A stretch of 13,636 nucleotides of DNA, taken from positions 1 to 13,636 of the forward strand of contig JBKPBQ010000391.1 in assembly GCA_046726955.1 (NCBI GenBank), written 5' to 3'. The first letter of the stretch is position 1; the number at the start of each line of letters is the position of its first letter. The stretch comes from CAVPGH01 sp046726955 (GTDB lineage: Bacteria > Acidobacteriota > Vicinamibacteria > Fen-336). The position numbers were made by a program, and so were the translations under genes. Below the pieces are notes generated by a model. It did not search any database, was not told where the DNA came from, and worked only from the letters and a program-made list of their open reading frames with translations. Below, piece by piece: positions 8,310 through 13,636 of this stretch.

Positions 8310-9863
8310 CTACCGGCGAGCGTAGGTGACGACGGGCGCGGCCCTGAGCTCGACCACGTCTTCCGTGACCTCGACGCGGCAGCGGCGACGGGAGCGCGGC
8401 ATGTCGTACAGGAGCTCCAGCATGACCGACTCGAGGACGGTGCGGAGGCCGCGGGCGCCGGTGCCGAGTGTCCTCGTCTTGCGCGCGATCGCGCGGAGCG
8501 CCCCATCCGTGAAACGCAGCGTCACCCCGTCCGCGGCGAGGAGGCTCTGGTACTGCTTCACGAGGGCGTCCGCCGGCCGCGTGAGGACGTCGACGAGCGC
8601 CTTCTCGTCGAGGGCCTCGAGGGCGACGACGACGGGCAGGCGCCCCACGAGCTCGGGGATCATCCCATAGCGGACGAGGTCCCGGGGCGTGACCTCCCAG
8701 AGCCGCTCCGACGTCTCGACCTCGTCCGGCGTCCCCTCGGCGCCGAAGCCGATCGGGCGGTTCGCCTTCGCGATGGGCTCAAGGCCGGCGAATGCTCCTC
8801 CGCAGAGGAAGAGGACGTCCGTGGTGTCGAGGTGGACGGGCTTGTCGCCGTGGACGCGCGTCCGCTCCCGCGGCAGCGTGACGCGCCGGCCCTCCAGGAG
8901 CTTCAGCAGGGCCTGCTGCACTCCCTCCCCGGACACGTCGCGCCCGCTCGTCTGGCGGCGGGCGAGCTTGTCGATCTCGTCGATGTAGACGATCCCGCGC
9001 TCGGCGCGGCGCAGGTCTCCTTCGGCGGCATTCAACAGGTCGACGAGGATCTCCTCGACGTCGGCGCCCACGTAGCCGGCCTCGGTGAAGCGGGTCGCGT
9101 CGGCGAGGGCGCACGGCACCTCGAGGCCGCGGGCCAGGGTCTCCACGAGCAGCGTCTTGCCCGAACCCGTCGGTCCGAGGAGCAGCACGTTGGACTTGCG
9201 GAAGCCCGGCTCGCCCCGCCCCCGCCACTCCACGCGCTTGTAGTGGTTCGCCACCGCGACGGCGAGGACCTTCTTCGCGCGCTCCTGGCCGATGACGTAC
9301 TCGTCGAGACACTCCTTGATCGCCCGGGGGGAGGGCGGACGCCAGCCGCGCGTCCGCCGCACGGGCGGCGGCTCTTTGGGACGAGGACCCTCGATGCGGG
9401 CTCGCCGCGAGGGGTGGGCGACCTGGGCCCGTCGCACGGTCGCGACGTCCGGAGCGGCCACGAGGTCCGGCCGGGCTTCGCGCTGCGCGAGCAGGCGCCG
9501 GCCGAAGGCGCGCACCCGGGGCGCGGCGCGACGGTAGTGCTCGCTCTCGTTGGGCGGTCGGAGGCCAAGGCCGAGGCCGGGACCGCCGTGCCGCCACAGA
9601 GGCGCGTCGGCGCTCTGGAGCACGCGCCGAAGGGCTCCCTCCAGGTATACCGCCGAAACGCCGTCCGCCCAGCGGTCGATGTCGCCGAGCGTGCCCTGCG
9701 TCGTCTCCCGATCTCCGGCGAGCGCCGGTCCCGCCCGCACCGGAAAGAAGACGAGCCAGGCCTCCCACCGGCCCCCGGCCTGCCGGTCCGCGTAGGCGGC
9801 GGCCAGGTACTGCCGACCCTCACGCCGTAACAGGTGGGGGTAGACGCGGACCTCCTCGATCAT
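8310..9863 (-). CDS. ClpX-like AAA+ unfoldase with a non-canonical N-terminal domain
   Basis: A 517-residue protein whose C-terminal two thirds (about 178-517) is a full ClpX ATPase: EYVIGQERAKK (188-198), Walker A GPTGSGKT (230-237), pore loop GYVG (263-266), Walker B IVYIDE (291-296), DVSGEGVQQALLKLLEG (309-325), ClpP-docking loop IGFGA (371-375), arginine-finger box GRLP (407-410) and sensor 2 GARGLR (469-474). ClpX normally starts with a four-cysteine zinc domain; here there is none. Instead residues 1-85 form a different domain (WEAWLVFFP at 33-41, RETTQ at 52-56, VYLEGALRRVL at 72-82), followed by an Arg/Pro-rich linker (about 110-178). The RKH substrate loop is also altered (RTRVHGDK, 334-341). 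It probably feeds ClpP but recruits different substrates; this is inference. The ATG at 9863 was chosen because the 40 residues added by an upstream start look non-coding. It converges on the exporter operon with a 27-bp gap. Confidence 0.85.
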   Translation of the reverse strand: MIEEVRVYPHLLRREGRQYLAAAYADRQAGGRWEAWLVFFPVRAGPALAGDRETTQGTLGDIDRWADGVSAVYLEGALRRVLQSADAPLWRHGGPGLGLGLRPPNESEHYRRAAPRVRAFGRRLLAQREARPDLVAAPDVATVRRAQVAHPSRRARIEGPRPKEPPPVRRTRGWRPPSPRAIKECLDEYVIGQERAKKVLAVAVANHYKRVEWRGRGEPGFRKSNVLLLGPTGSGKTLLVETLARGLEVPCALADATRFTEAGYVGADVEEILVDLLNAAEGDLRRAERGIVYIDEIDKLARRQTSGRDVSGEGVQQALLKLLEGRRVTLPRERTRVHGDKPVHLDTTDVLFLCGGAFAGLEPIAKANRPIGFGAEGTPDEVETSERLWEVTPRDLVRYGMIPELVGRLPVVVALEALDEKALVDVLTRPADALVKQYQSLLAADGVTLRFTDGALRAIARKTRTLGTGARGLRTVLESVMLELLYDMPRSRRRCRVEVTEDVVELRAAPVVTYARR

Positions 9864-9901
9864 CGCCGTCGACGCCGTTTCACATTTCCCCGTTCGGGCT
9901 T

Positions 9902-9930
9902 CGTAGACCCGTCCGCGGAGGGATTGGCAA
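9902..9930 (-). promoter_or_regulatory. Candidate promoter for the ClpX-like gene
   Basis: On the minus strand, TTGCCA (9930-9925, five of six -35 bases) and TCTACG (9907-9902, three of six -10 bases) are separated by 17 nt. Transcription would begin about 30 nt before the ATG at 9863. No Shine-Dalgarno sequence is evident before that ATG. Confidence 0.3.
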
Positions 9931-9964
9931 GCTCCGTGCCGAGCGCCGGCGCCGCTAAGGGCCG

Positions 9965-9989
9965 AGCCCGTCGCGAATGCCATCGGGCT
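9965..9989. repeat. Short inverted repeat in the divergent gap
   Basis: AGCCCG (9965-9970) and CGGGCT (9984-9989) are perfect 6-bp arms around a 13-nt centre that holds the palindrome TCGCGA. It lies between the divergent ClpX-like and dehydratase genes and could be an operator or a hairpin, but 6-bp arms arise easily by chance in GC-rich DNA. Confidence 0.2.
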
Positions 9990-10042
9990 TGCACTCTCGT
10001 TTTGTAGAAGCTCCAGGGGACCGCTGCTTGTGTGTCAAGCTC

Positions 10043-10047
10043 GAGGG
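10043..10047 (+). promoter_or_regulatory. Ribosome binding site deciding the dehydratase start
   Basis: GAGGG ends directly before an ATG at 10048, too close to serve it, but 6 nt before the ATG at 10054, which is normal spacing. Confidence 0.5.
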
Positions 10048-10053
10048 ATGGAG

Positions 10054-10989
10054 ATGGGCCTCTCCCGGGCGGACGTGGAGGCGGCGGCCGCGGCGCTCTG
10101 CCCCTTCGTGCGGCAGACGCCGCTCGTCGAGGTGAGCGGGGCGGACTTCGGCCTCCCGGCCTTCCCGCTCACCCTCAAGCTCGAGTCCCTGCAGTGGTCG
10201 GGATCCTTCAAGGCGCGCGGCGCCTTCGCGAACCTCCTTCTCCGGACGATCCCGCCCGCGGGCGTCGTGGCCGCGTCGGGCGGCAACCACGGGGCCGCGG
10301 TCGCCTACGCCGCGCGCCGGCGGGAAGTGCGAGCGCGCATCTTCGTCCCCACGATCTCCTCGCCCGCGAAGACCGCGCGCATCCGCGCGTACGGAGCCGA
10401 GCTGGAGATCGTGGGCCGCGACTACGCGGAGGCGCTCGCCGCGAGCGAGACGTGGGCGGCGGCGCGCGGCGCGGCCACGGTTCACGCCTACGACGCGCCG
10501 GAGACGCTGCTCGGCACGGCGACGGTGGGACGGGAGCTCGAGGAGCAGGCGCCCGCGCTCGAGACCGTCCTCGTCGCCGTGGGCGGCGGAGGACTGATCG
10601 GCGGCGTGAGCGCCTGGTACGGCGGCCGGGTGCGGGTGGTCGGAGTGGAGCCCGAGAGGGCGCCGACGCTCTTCCGCGCGCTGGACGCTGGCCGGCTCGT
10701 CGACGTCGAGGTCTCGGGGATTGCCGCGGATTCCCTGGGCGCGCGGCGGGTGGGTGAGCTCGTCTTCCCGATCGCCCGCGACCACGTGGACCGCGTCGTG
10801 CTCGTGAGCGACGACGCGATCCAGAAGGCCCAGCGCGCGCTCTGGGAGGTCGCCCGGCTGGTGGCGGAGCCGGGGGCGGCCGCCCCGCTCGCCGCGCTCC
10901 TCGCCGGCGCCTTCGTCCCCGCCTCCGGAGAGCGGGTGGGTCTCGTGGTCAGCGGCGGCAACACCGCGGCGGTGGATTTCGACCGCTGA
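10054..10989 (+). CDS. PLP-dependent serine/threonine dehydratase
   Basis: Fold-type II PLP enzyme that would deaminate threonine to 2-oxobutyrate and/or serine to pyruvate, in the cytoplasm. In this 311-residue protein the Schiff-base lysine is K53 in SGSFKARGA, the cofactor-ring asparagine loop is SGGNHG (75-80), and the phosphate-binding glycine loop GGGGLIGG is at 177-184. The length shows a catalytic domain only, with no ACT regulatory domain of biosynthetic IlvA, so feedback by isoleucine is unlikely. The usual AGQGT stretch reads LLGTATVGRELEEQ here, and the protein ends near SGGNTAAVDFDR, as in many stand-alone dehydratases. Two nearby ATGs (10048 and 10054) are possible; ribosome-site spacing favours 10054. 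It is divergent from the ClpX-like gene and convergent with the amidohydrolase after a 9-bp gap. A related activity (e.g. hydroxyaspartate dehydratase or serine racemase) cannot be excluded. Confidence 0.9.
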   Translation: MGLSRADVEAAAAALCPFVRQTPLVEVSGADFGLPAFPLTLKLESLQWSGSFKARGAFANLLLRTIPPAGVVAASGGNHGAAVAYAARRREVRARIFVPTISSPAKTARIRAYGAELEIVGRDYAEALAASETWAAARGAATVHAYDAPETLLGTATVGRELEEQAPALETVLVAVGGGGLIGGVSAWYGGRVRVVGVEPERAPTLFRALDAGRLVDVEVSGIAADSLGARRVGELVFPIARDHVDRVVLVSDDAIQKAQRALWEVARLVAEPGAAAPLAALLAGAFVPASGERVGLVVSGGNTAAVDFDR

Positions 10990-10998
10990 GGCCGGCGG

Positions 10999-12246
10999 CT
11001 AGCGCGTCCGCGAGAGATAGTCCCAGACGAGAGTGGCCACCGCGCGGACGCCCAGGGGGAGCACAGCCTCGTCCATGTCGAACTCCTCGGTGTGGAGCAT
11101 CCCCTTGATCCCCCGGGCCTCGTTGCGCACGCCGAGCTTCACGTAGAGGCCGGGCACCTTCTCGGCGAGCCAGGCGAAGTCCTCCGCGGGCATCTGCGGC
11201 TTGACCTCGAGGACGCGCTCCTTGCCGTAGACACGCTCGAGGCTCGGAGCGGAGGCGCGCGTGAGCGCGGCGTCGTTCATCGTCGGGGGGTTGCCGTCCG
11301 TACCGAAACGCAGCGTCGCCGTCGTGCCGTGCGCTTCCGCGACGCCCTTGACCGTCCTCTCCATGCGCGACTTGACGTCCGCGCGCACGGCGGCGTCGAG
11401 CGTGCGCAGCGTCCCTTCCATGAACACGTCGCCCGCGATGATGTTGTAGCGGTTGCCGCCGTGGATCTGGCCGATCGTGAGGACCTTGGGGTTCTGGGCG
11501 TCCACCTGCCGCGACACGATGAGCTGGAGCGCGGAGACGATCTCCGCCGCCACCGGCACGGGGTCGAGGCCGGTGTGCGGCGCCGCTCCGTGCGTGCGCC
11601 GGCCCACGACGTCGATCCGGAAGCGGTCCGAGCTCGCGAAGATCGGCCCGATCGACCACCCGACGGTGCCCACGTCGAGCAGCGGGTCCATGTGCAGCCC
11701 GTAGACGGCCTGCACCTTCGGATCGTCGAAGACGCCCTCTTTCAGCATCAGGAGCGCTCCGCCCTCCTCGCCTTCCGGCGGTCCCTCCTCGGCGGGCTGG
11801 AAGAGGAAGACGACGGTGCCGGGAAGCCGCGCGCGCAGGGAGGCCAGCACCTCGGCCGCGCCGAGGACGATCGTGGTGTGCCCGTCGTGGCCGCAGGCGT
11901 GCATGACGCCGGCGTTCTCGCTCCGGTACGGCGACTCCCGCTTCTCCTCGACGGGCAGCGCGTCCATGTCCGCGCGCACCGCAACCGTAGCCCCTGGGCG
12001 TCCGCCCTTCAGGATGCCCACGACCCCCGTCTTCGCGACCGGGTAGCGGACCTCGAGGCCGGCCGCGCGCAGGCGCTCCGCCACCAGCCGGCCCGTGCGC
12101 TCCTCGCGGTTGCCGAGCTCGGGGTGGCGGTGGATGTCGCGTCGCGTCTCCACGAGGCGGGCCGCGATCGCGTCGGTGCGCGTCTTGATCTCCGCGTCGG
12201 GGGCGACGGAGACGGCGGCGGCGGTGACGAGGGCGGCCACGATCAC
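10999..12246 (-). CDS. M20-family metal-dependent amidohydrolase (hippurate / N-acyl-amino-acid hydrolase type), probably exported
   Basis: Zinc or manganese hydrolase of the M20D group that cleaves N-acyl amino acids or similar amides; 415 residues. Metal and catalytic residues are seen in ACGHDGH (117-123, with C118 and H120), PAEEG (151-155, with the catalytic glutamate pair E153/E154), GLHMDP (183-188) and LHTEEFD (384-390, H385). A dimerisation-domain histidine is in GRRTHGAAPH (215-224). The first about 18 residues (MIVAALVTAAAVSVAPDAE) are a short hydrophobic stretch ending in a small residue, suggesting a Sec signal, although the positively charged n-region is missing. The GTG at 12246 was chosen because a strong GGGAGG site (12253-12258) lies 6 nt upstream. 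It is the last gene of a minus-strand run, 34 bp after the pseudouridine synthase. The real substrate cannot be read from the sequence. Confidence 0.9.
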   Translation of the reverse strand: MIVAALVTAAAVSVAPDAEIKTRTDAIAARLVETRRDIHRHPELGNREERTGRLVAERLRAAGLEVRYPVAKTGVVGILKGGRPGATVAVRADMDALPVEEKRESPYRSENAGVMHACGHDGHTTIVLGAAEVLASLRARLPGTVVFLFQPAEEGPPEGEEGGALLMLKEGVFDDPKVQAVYGLHMDPLLDVGTVGWSIGPIFASSDRFRIDVVGRRTHGAAPHTGLDPVPVAAEIVSALQLIVSRQVDAQNPKVLTIGQIHGGNRYNIIAGDVFMEGTLRTLDAAVRADVKSRMERTVKGVAEAHGTTATLRFGTDGNPPTMNDAALTRASAPSLERVYGKERVLEVKPQMPAEDFAWLAEKVPGLYVKLGVRNEARGIKGMLHTEEFDMDEAVLPLGVRAVATLVWDYLSRTR

Positions 12247-12252
12247 GGAGCA

Positions 12253-12258
12253 CCTCCC
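12253..12258 (-). promoter_or_regulatory. Strong ribosome binding site for the M20 amidohydrolase
   Basis: GGGAGG on the minus strand with a 6-nt spacer to a GTG codon. This supports the non-ATG start at 12246 and therefore the hydrophobic N-terminus. Confidence 0.7.
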
Positions 12259-12280
12259 GCTGGAAAAGGCGCGGATCGTA

Positions 12281-13066
12281 TCACGCGTCCCGGCCGAGCC
12301 GGGCGATCTCCTCCGCTTCCAGGCGCCGCCACTCGCCCGGCCGCAGGTCGCCGAGCGCGAGGGAGCCGATGGCCACGCGGACGAGCTCCAGCACCTCGCG
12401 CCCCACCGCGCTGCCCATCCGCCGGACCTGGCGATTCTTCCCCTCGGTGAGCACGATCTCGAGCCACGTGCCGCCGCCGCGCGCGGATCCGAGGACTCGG
12501 ACCTTGGCCGGGTGCGTCGTCTCGCCCCGTCCGATCGGCGCGCCCTCGCGCAGCACGCGCAGCGCGGCCGCGTCGGGGATGCCGGCGACGCGGGCGTGGT
12601 AGGTCTTGGGGACGTGCGACTCGGGTGAGGTGAGCCGCTCGCCGAGGCGGTGGTCGTTGGTCATGATGAGGAGGCCCGACGTGTCGCGGTCGAGGCGACC
12701 GACGGGGAAGACCCAGCGGCCCACGTCGCCGAGGCGGTCGTACACGGTAGGACGGCCGCCGGGATCGACGCGAGTGGTCACGAGGCCGACCGGCTTGTGG
12801 AAGGCGATGACGACCCGCTCCGTGGCGTCGGAGACGACGCGGCCGTCGACGGTGACGCGGTCCGCTCGCGGATCGATCCAGAGGTCGGGGTCGAGGACCT
12901 CCTGACCGCGCACGCGAACGCGCCCGGCCGCCACGACGTGACGGGCCTCGGCGCGCGAGGCGACGCCGAACTTCGAGAGGGCGCGGGCGAGAGTGACGCG
13001 GCCGGTCGAGGACGGCCCTAGGCGCCGCGGGACTCGCCGAGGGCGAAGGTCATCTGCCCTTCGCAC
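12281..13066 (-). CDS. RsuA/RluB-family pseudouridine synthase
   Basis: Isomerises a specific uridine in ribosomal RNA to pseudouridine; cytoplasmic. The protein is 261 residues from the GTG at 13066. An N-terminal S4 RNA-binding domain (TLARALSKFGVASRAEARHVV, about 25-45, through VDG at 73-75) is followed by the catalytic domain with HKPVGLVTT (90-98), the catalytic aspartate D126 in GRLDRDTSGLLIMTND (123-138), KTYHARVAG (154-162) and EGKNRQVRRM (208-217). The single compact catalytic domain suits RluB or RsuA; the exact 16S or 23S site cannot be decided. No ATG or TTG exists in frame before the S4 domain. The only usable start is a GTG 49 nt inside the fabZ-like gene, with GGGAGG 5 nt before it. 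The first about 24 residues are therefore an Arg/Pro-rich overlap-encoded leader. Confidence 0.9.
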   Translation of the reverse strand: MRRADDLRPRRVPRRLGPSSTGRVTLARALSKFGVASRAEARHVVAAGRVRVRGQEVLDPDLWIDPRADRVTVDGRVVSDATERVVIAFHKPVGLVTTRVDPGGRPTVYDRLGDVGRWVFPVGRLDRDTSGLLIMTNDHRLGERLTSPESHVPKTYHARVAGIPDAAALRVLREGAPIGRGETTHPAKVRVLGSARGGGTWLEIVLTEGKNRQVRRMGSAVGREVLELVRVAIGSLALGDLRPGEWRRLEAEEIARLGRDA

Positions 13067-13476
13067 ACGATCCTCCCGTCCACGCGCGCCACCCCGCGCA
13101 GGCTGCCCATCTTGGCCCGGAGCCGCACCACCGTCCCTTCGAGCTGCACCTGGTCTCCCGCAACCACCGGACGGCGGTAGCGGACGCGGTCGATGCCCGC
13201 GAAGTAGATGAGCCGCGACCGGTTCTCGGGCTTGGCGAGGATGAGCACCGCGCCGGCCTGGGCCATCGCCTCGGTGAGGATGGACGCGGGCAGCATGGGC
13301 ACGCCGCCCGGACCCGCGATGAAGTAGCGCTCGTCCGAGGTGACGTTCTTCAAGCCCACGATCCGTCGGTCCTCCTCGAACTCGAGGATGCGGTCCACGA
13401 GCAGGAAGGGATGGCGGTGGGGAAGGATCTTCTTGATGTCCTCGAGCTCGAGCGGGAGCTTCAGTTCGATGGCCAT
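13018..13476 (-). CDS. FabZ-like hot-dog protein lacking the catalytic histidine
   Basis: A 152-residue single hot-dog protein resembling 3-hydroxyacyl-ACP dehydratase FabZ. It keeps the N-terminal LEDIKKILPHRHPFLLVDRIL (about 11-31), KNVTSDERYF (43-52), the helix TEAMAQAG (68-75, with the second catalytic residue as E69) and the later FAGIDRVRYRRPVVAGDQV block (92-110). The family motif GHFPGxPxMPG is replaced by AGPGGVPMLPA (54-64), putting glycine (G55) where the active-site histidine belongs. It may be a non-dehydrating paralogue, a thioesterase-like or structural hot-dog protein, or use another base. I start at the ATG at 13476 because it gives the normal FabZ N-terminus; the reading frame continues to a GTG at 13602, but that part lies upstream of the gene and inside adapter sequence. 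It is first in a minus-strand run and overlaps the pseudouridine synthase by 49 bases. Confidence 0.8.
   Translation of the reverse strand: MAIELKLPLELEDIKKILPHRHPFLLVDRILEFEEDRRIVGLKNVTSDERYFIAGPGGVPMLPASILTEAMAQAGAVLILAKPENRSRLIYFAGIDRVRYRRPVVAGDQVQLEGTVVRLRAKMGSLRGVARVDGRIVCEGQMTFALGESRGA
13072..13077 (-). promoter_or_regulatory. Ribosome binding site inside the fabZ-like gene
   Basis: GGGAGG lies 5 nt before the GTG at 13066, within codons of the fabZ-like gene. It supports initiation of the pseudouridine synthase there, although the overlap is 49 bases. Confidence 0.6.
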
Positions 13477-13486
13477 CGGCGCGGCT

Positions 13487-13492
13487 AGTCTA
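13487..13492 (-). promoter_or_regulatory. Possible -10 box of the fabZ-like gene
   Basis: TAGACT on the minus strand (four of six consensus bases) lies 10 nt before the ATG at 13476, implying a leader of only a few nucleotides. No Shine-Dalgarno or convincing -35 is present. Confidence 0.3.
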
Positions 13493-13517
13493 CAACGGGG
13501 GCCGCGGGGCCCCGTGT

Positions 13518-13523
13518 TACGAT
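13518..13523 (+). promoter_or_regulatory. Possible -10 box of the divergent partial gene
   Basis: TACGAT is followed after exactly 7 nt by GTG (13531), the spacing expected for a leaderless transcript starting on the start codon. An in-frame ATG at 13522 overlaps the box. Confidence 0.25.
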
Positions 13524-13587
13524 GCCGGGAGTGCGTCCCGTGGAGAGCGTCAAGCCTGGCCCTCCTCTGCCGAGCGAGATCCTGGGC
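13522..13587 (+). CDS. 5' fragment of an unidentified gene, cut by adapter
   Basis: An open frame of 22 codons begins at ATG 13522 (or in-frame GTG 13531) and continues to the last biological base. The encoded start, containing VESVKPGPPLPSEILG, is too short to identify. It is divergent from the fabZ-like gene, with a 45-base gap, and preceded by a TAnnnT box. The proline-rich LPSEIL opening is not diagnostic of any family I can defend. It could also be chance open sequence. Confidence 0.3.
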
Positions 13588-13636
13588 CTGTCTCTTATAC
13601 ACATCTCCGAGCCCACGAGACCGACAAGGATATCTC
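13588..13636. other. Illumina Nextera adapter contamination with index
   Basis: CTGTCTCTTATACACATCT (13588-13606) is the Nextera transposon mosaic end, followed by CCGAGCCCACGAGAC (13607-13621), the read-2 adapter extension, a 10-nt index CGACAAGGAT (13622-13631), and ATCTC (13632-13636), the first bases of the P7-side primer. The order and sequence match the library adapter exactly, so this tail is technical. Read on the minus strand it encodes the well-known false protein start MYKRQ at 13602, which fuses in frame to the fabZ-like gene. Confidence 0.98.

Noticed and set aside
9864..9983. A 40-residue N-terminal extension of the ClpX-like protein from an upstream in-frame start.
   Set aside because: It would run through the candidate promoter and has no domain-like pattern; the ATG at 9863 begins the ordered N-domain.
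9894..9990. The octamer TCGGGCTT occurs twice in the divergent gap upstream of the ClpX-like gene.
   Set aside because: Too short and GC-rich to be significant, with no fixed relation to promoters.
11092..12450. A 452-codon plus-strand frame opposite the amidohydrolase.
   Set aside because: No motifs, low-complexity Arg/His/Asp composition; the minus strand carries the complete M20 active site.
13477..13602. A 42-residue N-terminal extension of the fabZ-like protein starting MYKRQ.
   Set aside because: The first five residues are translated from the Nextera mosaic end, and the rest lies in the divergent upstream region. FabZ proteins start near the ATG at 13476.

Overview
The window is a GC-rich (roughly 70% by eye), gene-dense bacterial chromosome fragment. 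Its last 49 bases are not biological. Base 13588 onward is Illumina Nextera adapter plus a 10-nt index, so the contig was assembled into library adapter and real sequence ends at 13587. The gene content is ordinary housekeeping and accessory metabolism. I cannot fix the phylum. A GC-rich environmental, metagenome-type bacterium such as an Acidobacteriota or Methylomirabilota/Rokubacteria-like lineage would fit, but this is inference from gene types and composition only.

Layout, left to right. (1) Minus strand, 2482 to 1: a fatty-acid module, in which a TetR-family regulator of the Bacillus FadR type is translationally coupled (TGATG) to a long-chain acyl-CoA synthetase whose last few codons run off the left edge. 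An 18-bp inverted repeat of the FadR-operator type abuts the -10 box of their shared promoter, which suggests autoregulation. (2) Plus strand, 2506 to 8282: folK overlapping a deoxynucleoside kinase, then two hairpins, a SprT-like zinc metalloprotease, a 95-bp mobile-element remnant with perfect 17-bp terminal inverted repeats filling the whole intergenic gap, and two overlapping half-transporter genes. The two halves form a heterodimeric ABC exporter with one degenerate ATP site. (3) Minus strand, 9863 to 8310: a ClpX-like AAA+ unfoldase that keeps the ClpP-docking loop but lacks the zinc-binding N-domain and carries an unrelated N-terminal domain. (4) Plus strand, about 10054 to 10989: a PLP-dependent serine/threonine dehydratase. 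(5) Minus strand, 13476 to 10999: a FabZ-like hot-dog protein missing its catalytic histidine, an RsuA/RluB-type pseudouridine synthase starting inside it, and an M20 amidohydrolase with a probable export signal. (6) A 22-codon start of an unidentified plus-strand gene, cut off by the adapter.

The most unusual items are the ClpX-like protein with a swapped N-domain (8310-9863), the FabZ homologue without the active-site histidine (13018-13476), the FadR-type operator outside Bacillus/Thermus (2436-2453), and the element between the protease and exporter genes (4603-4697). No rRNA, tRNA, CRISPR array, intact transposase or phage gene was seen, and no gene-free stretch exceeds 300 bases.
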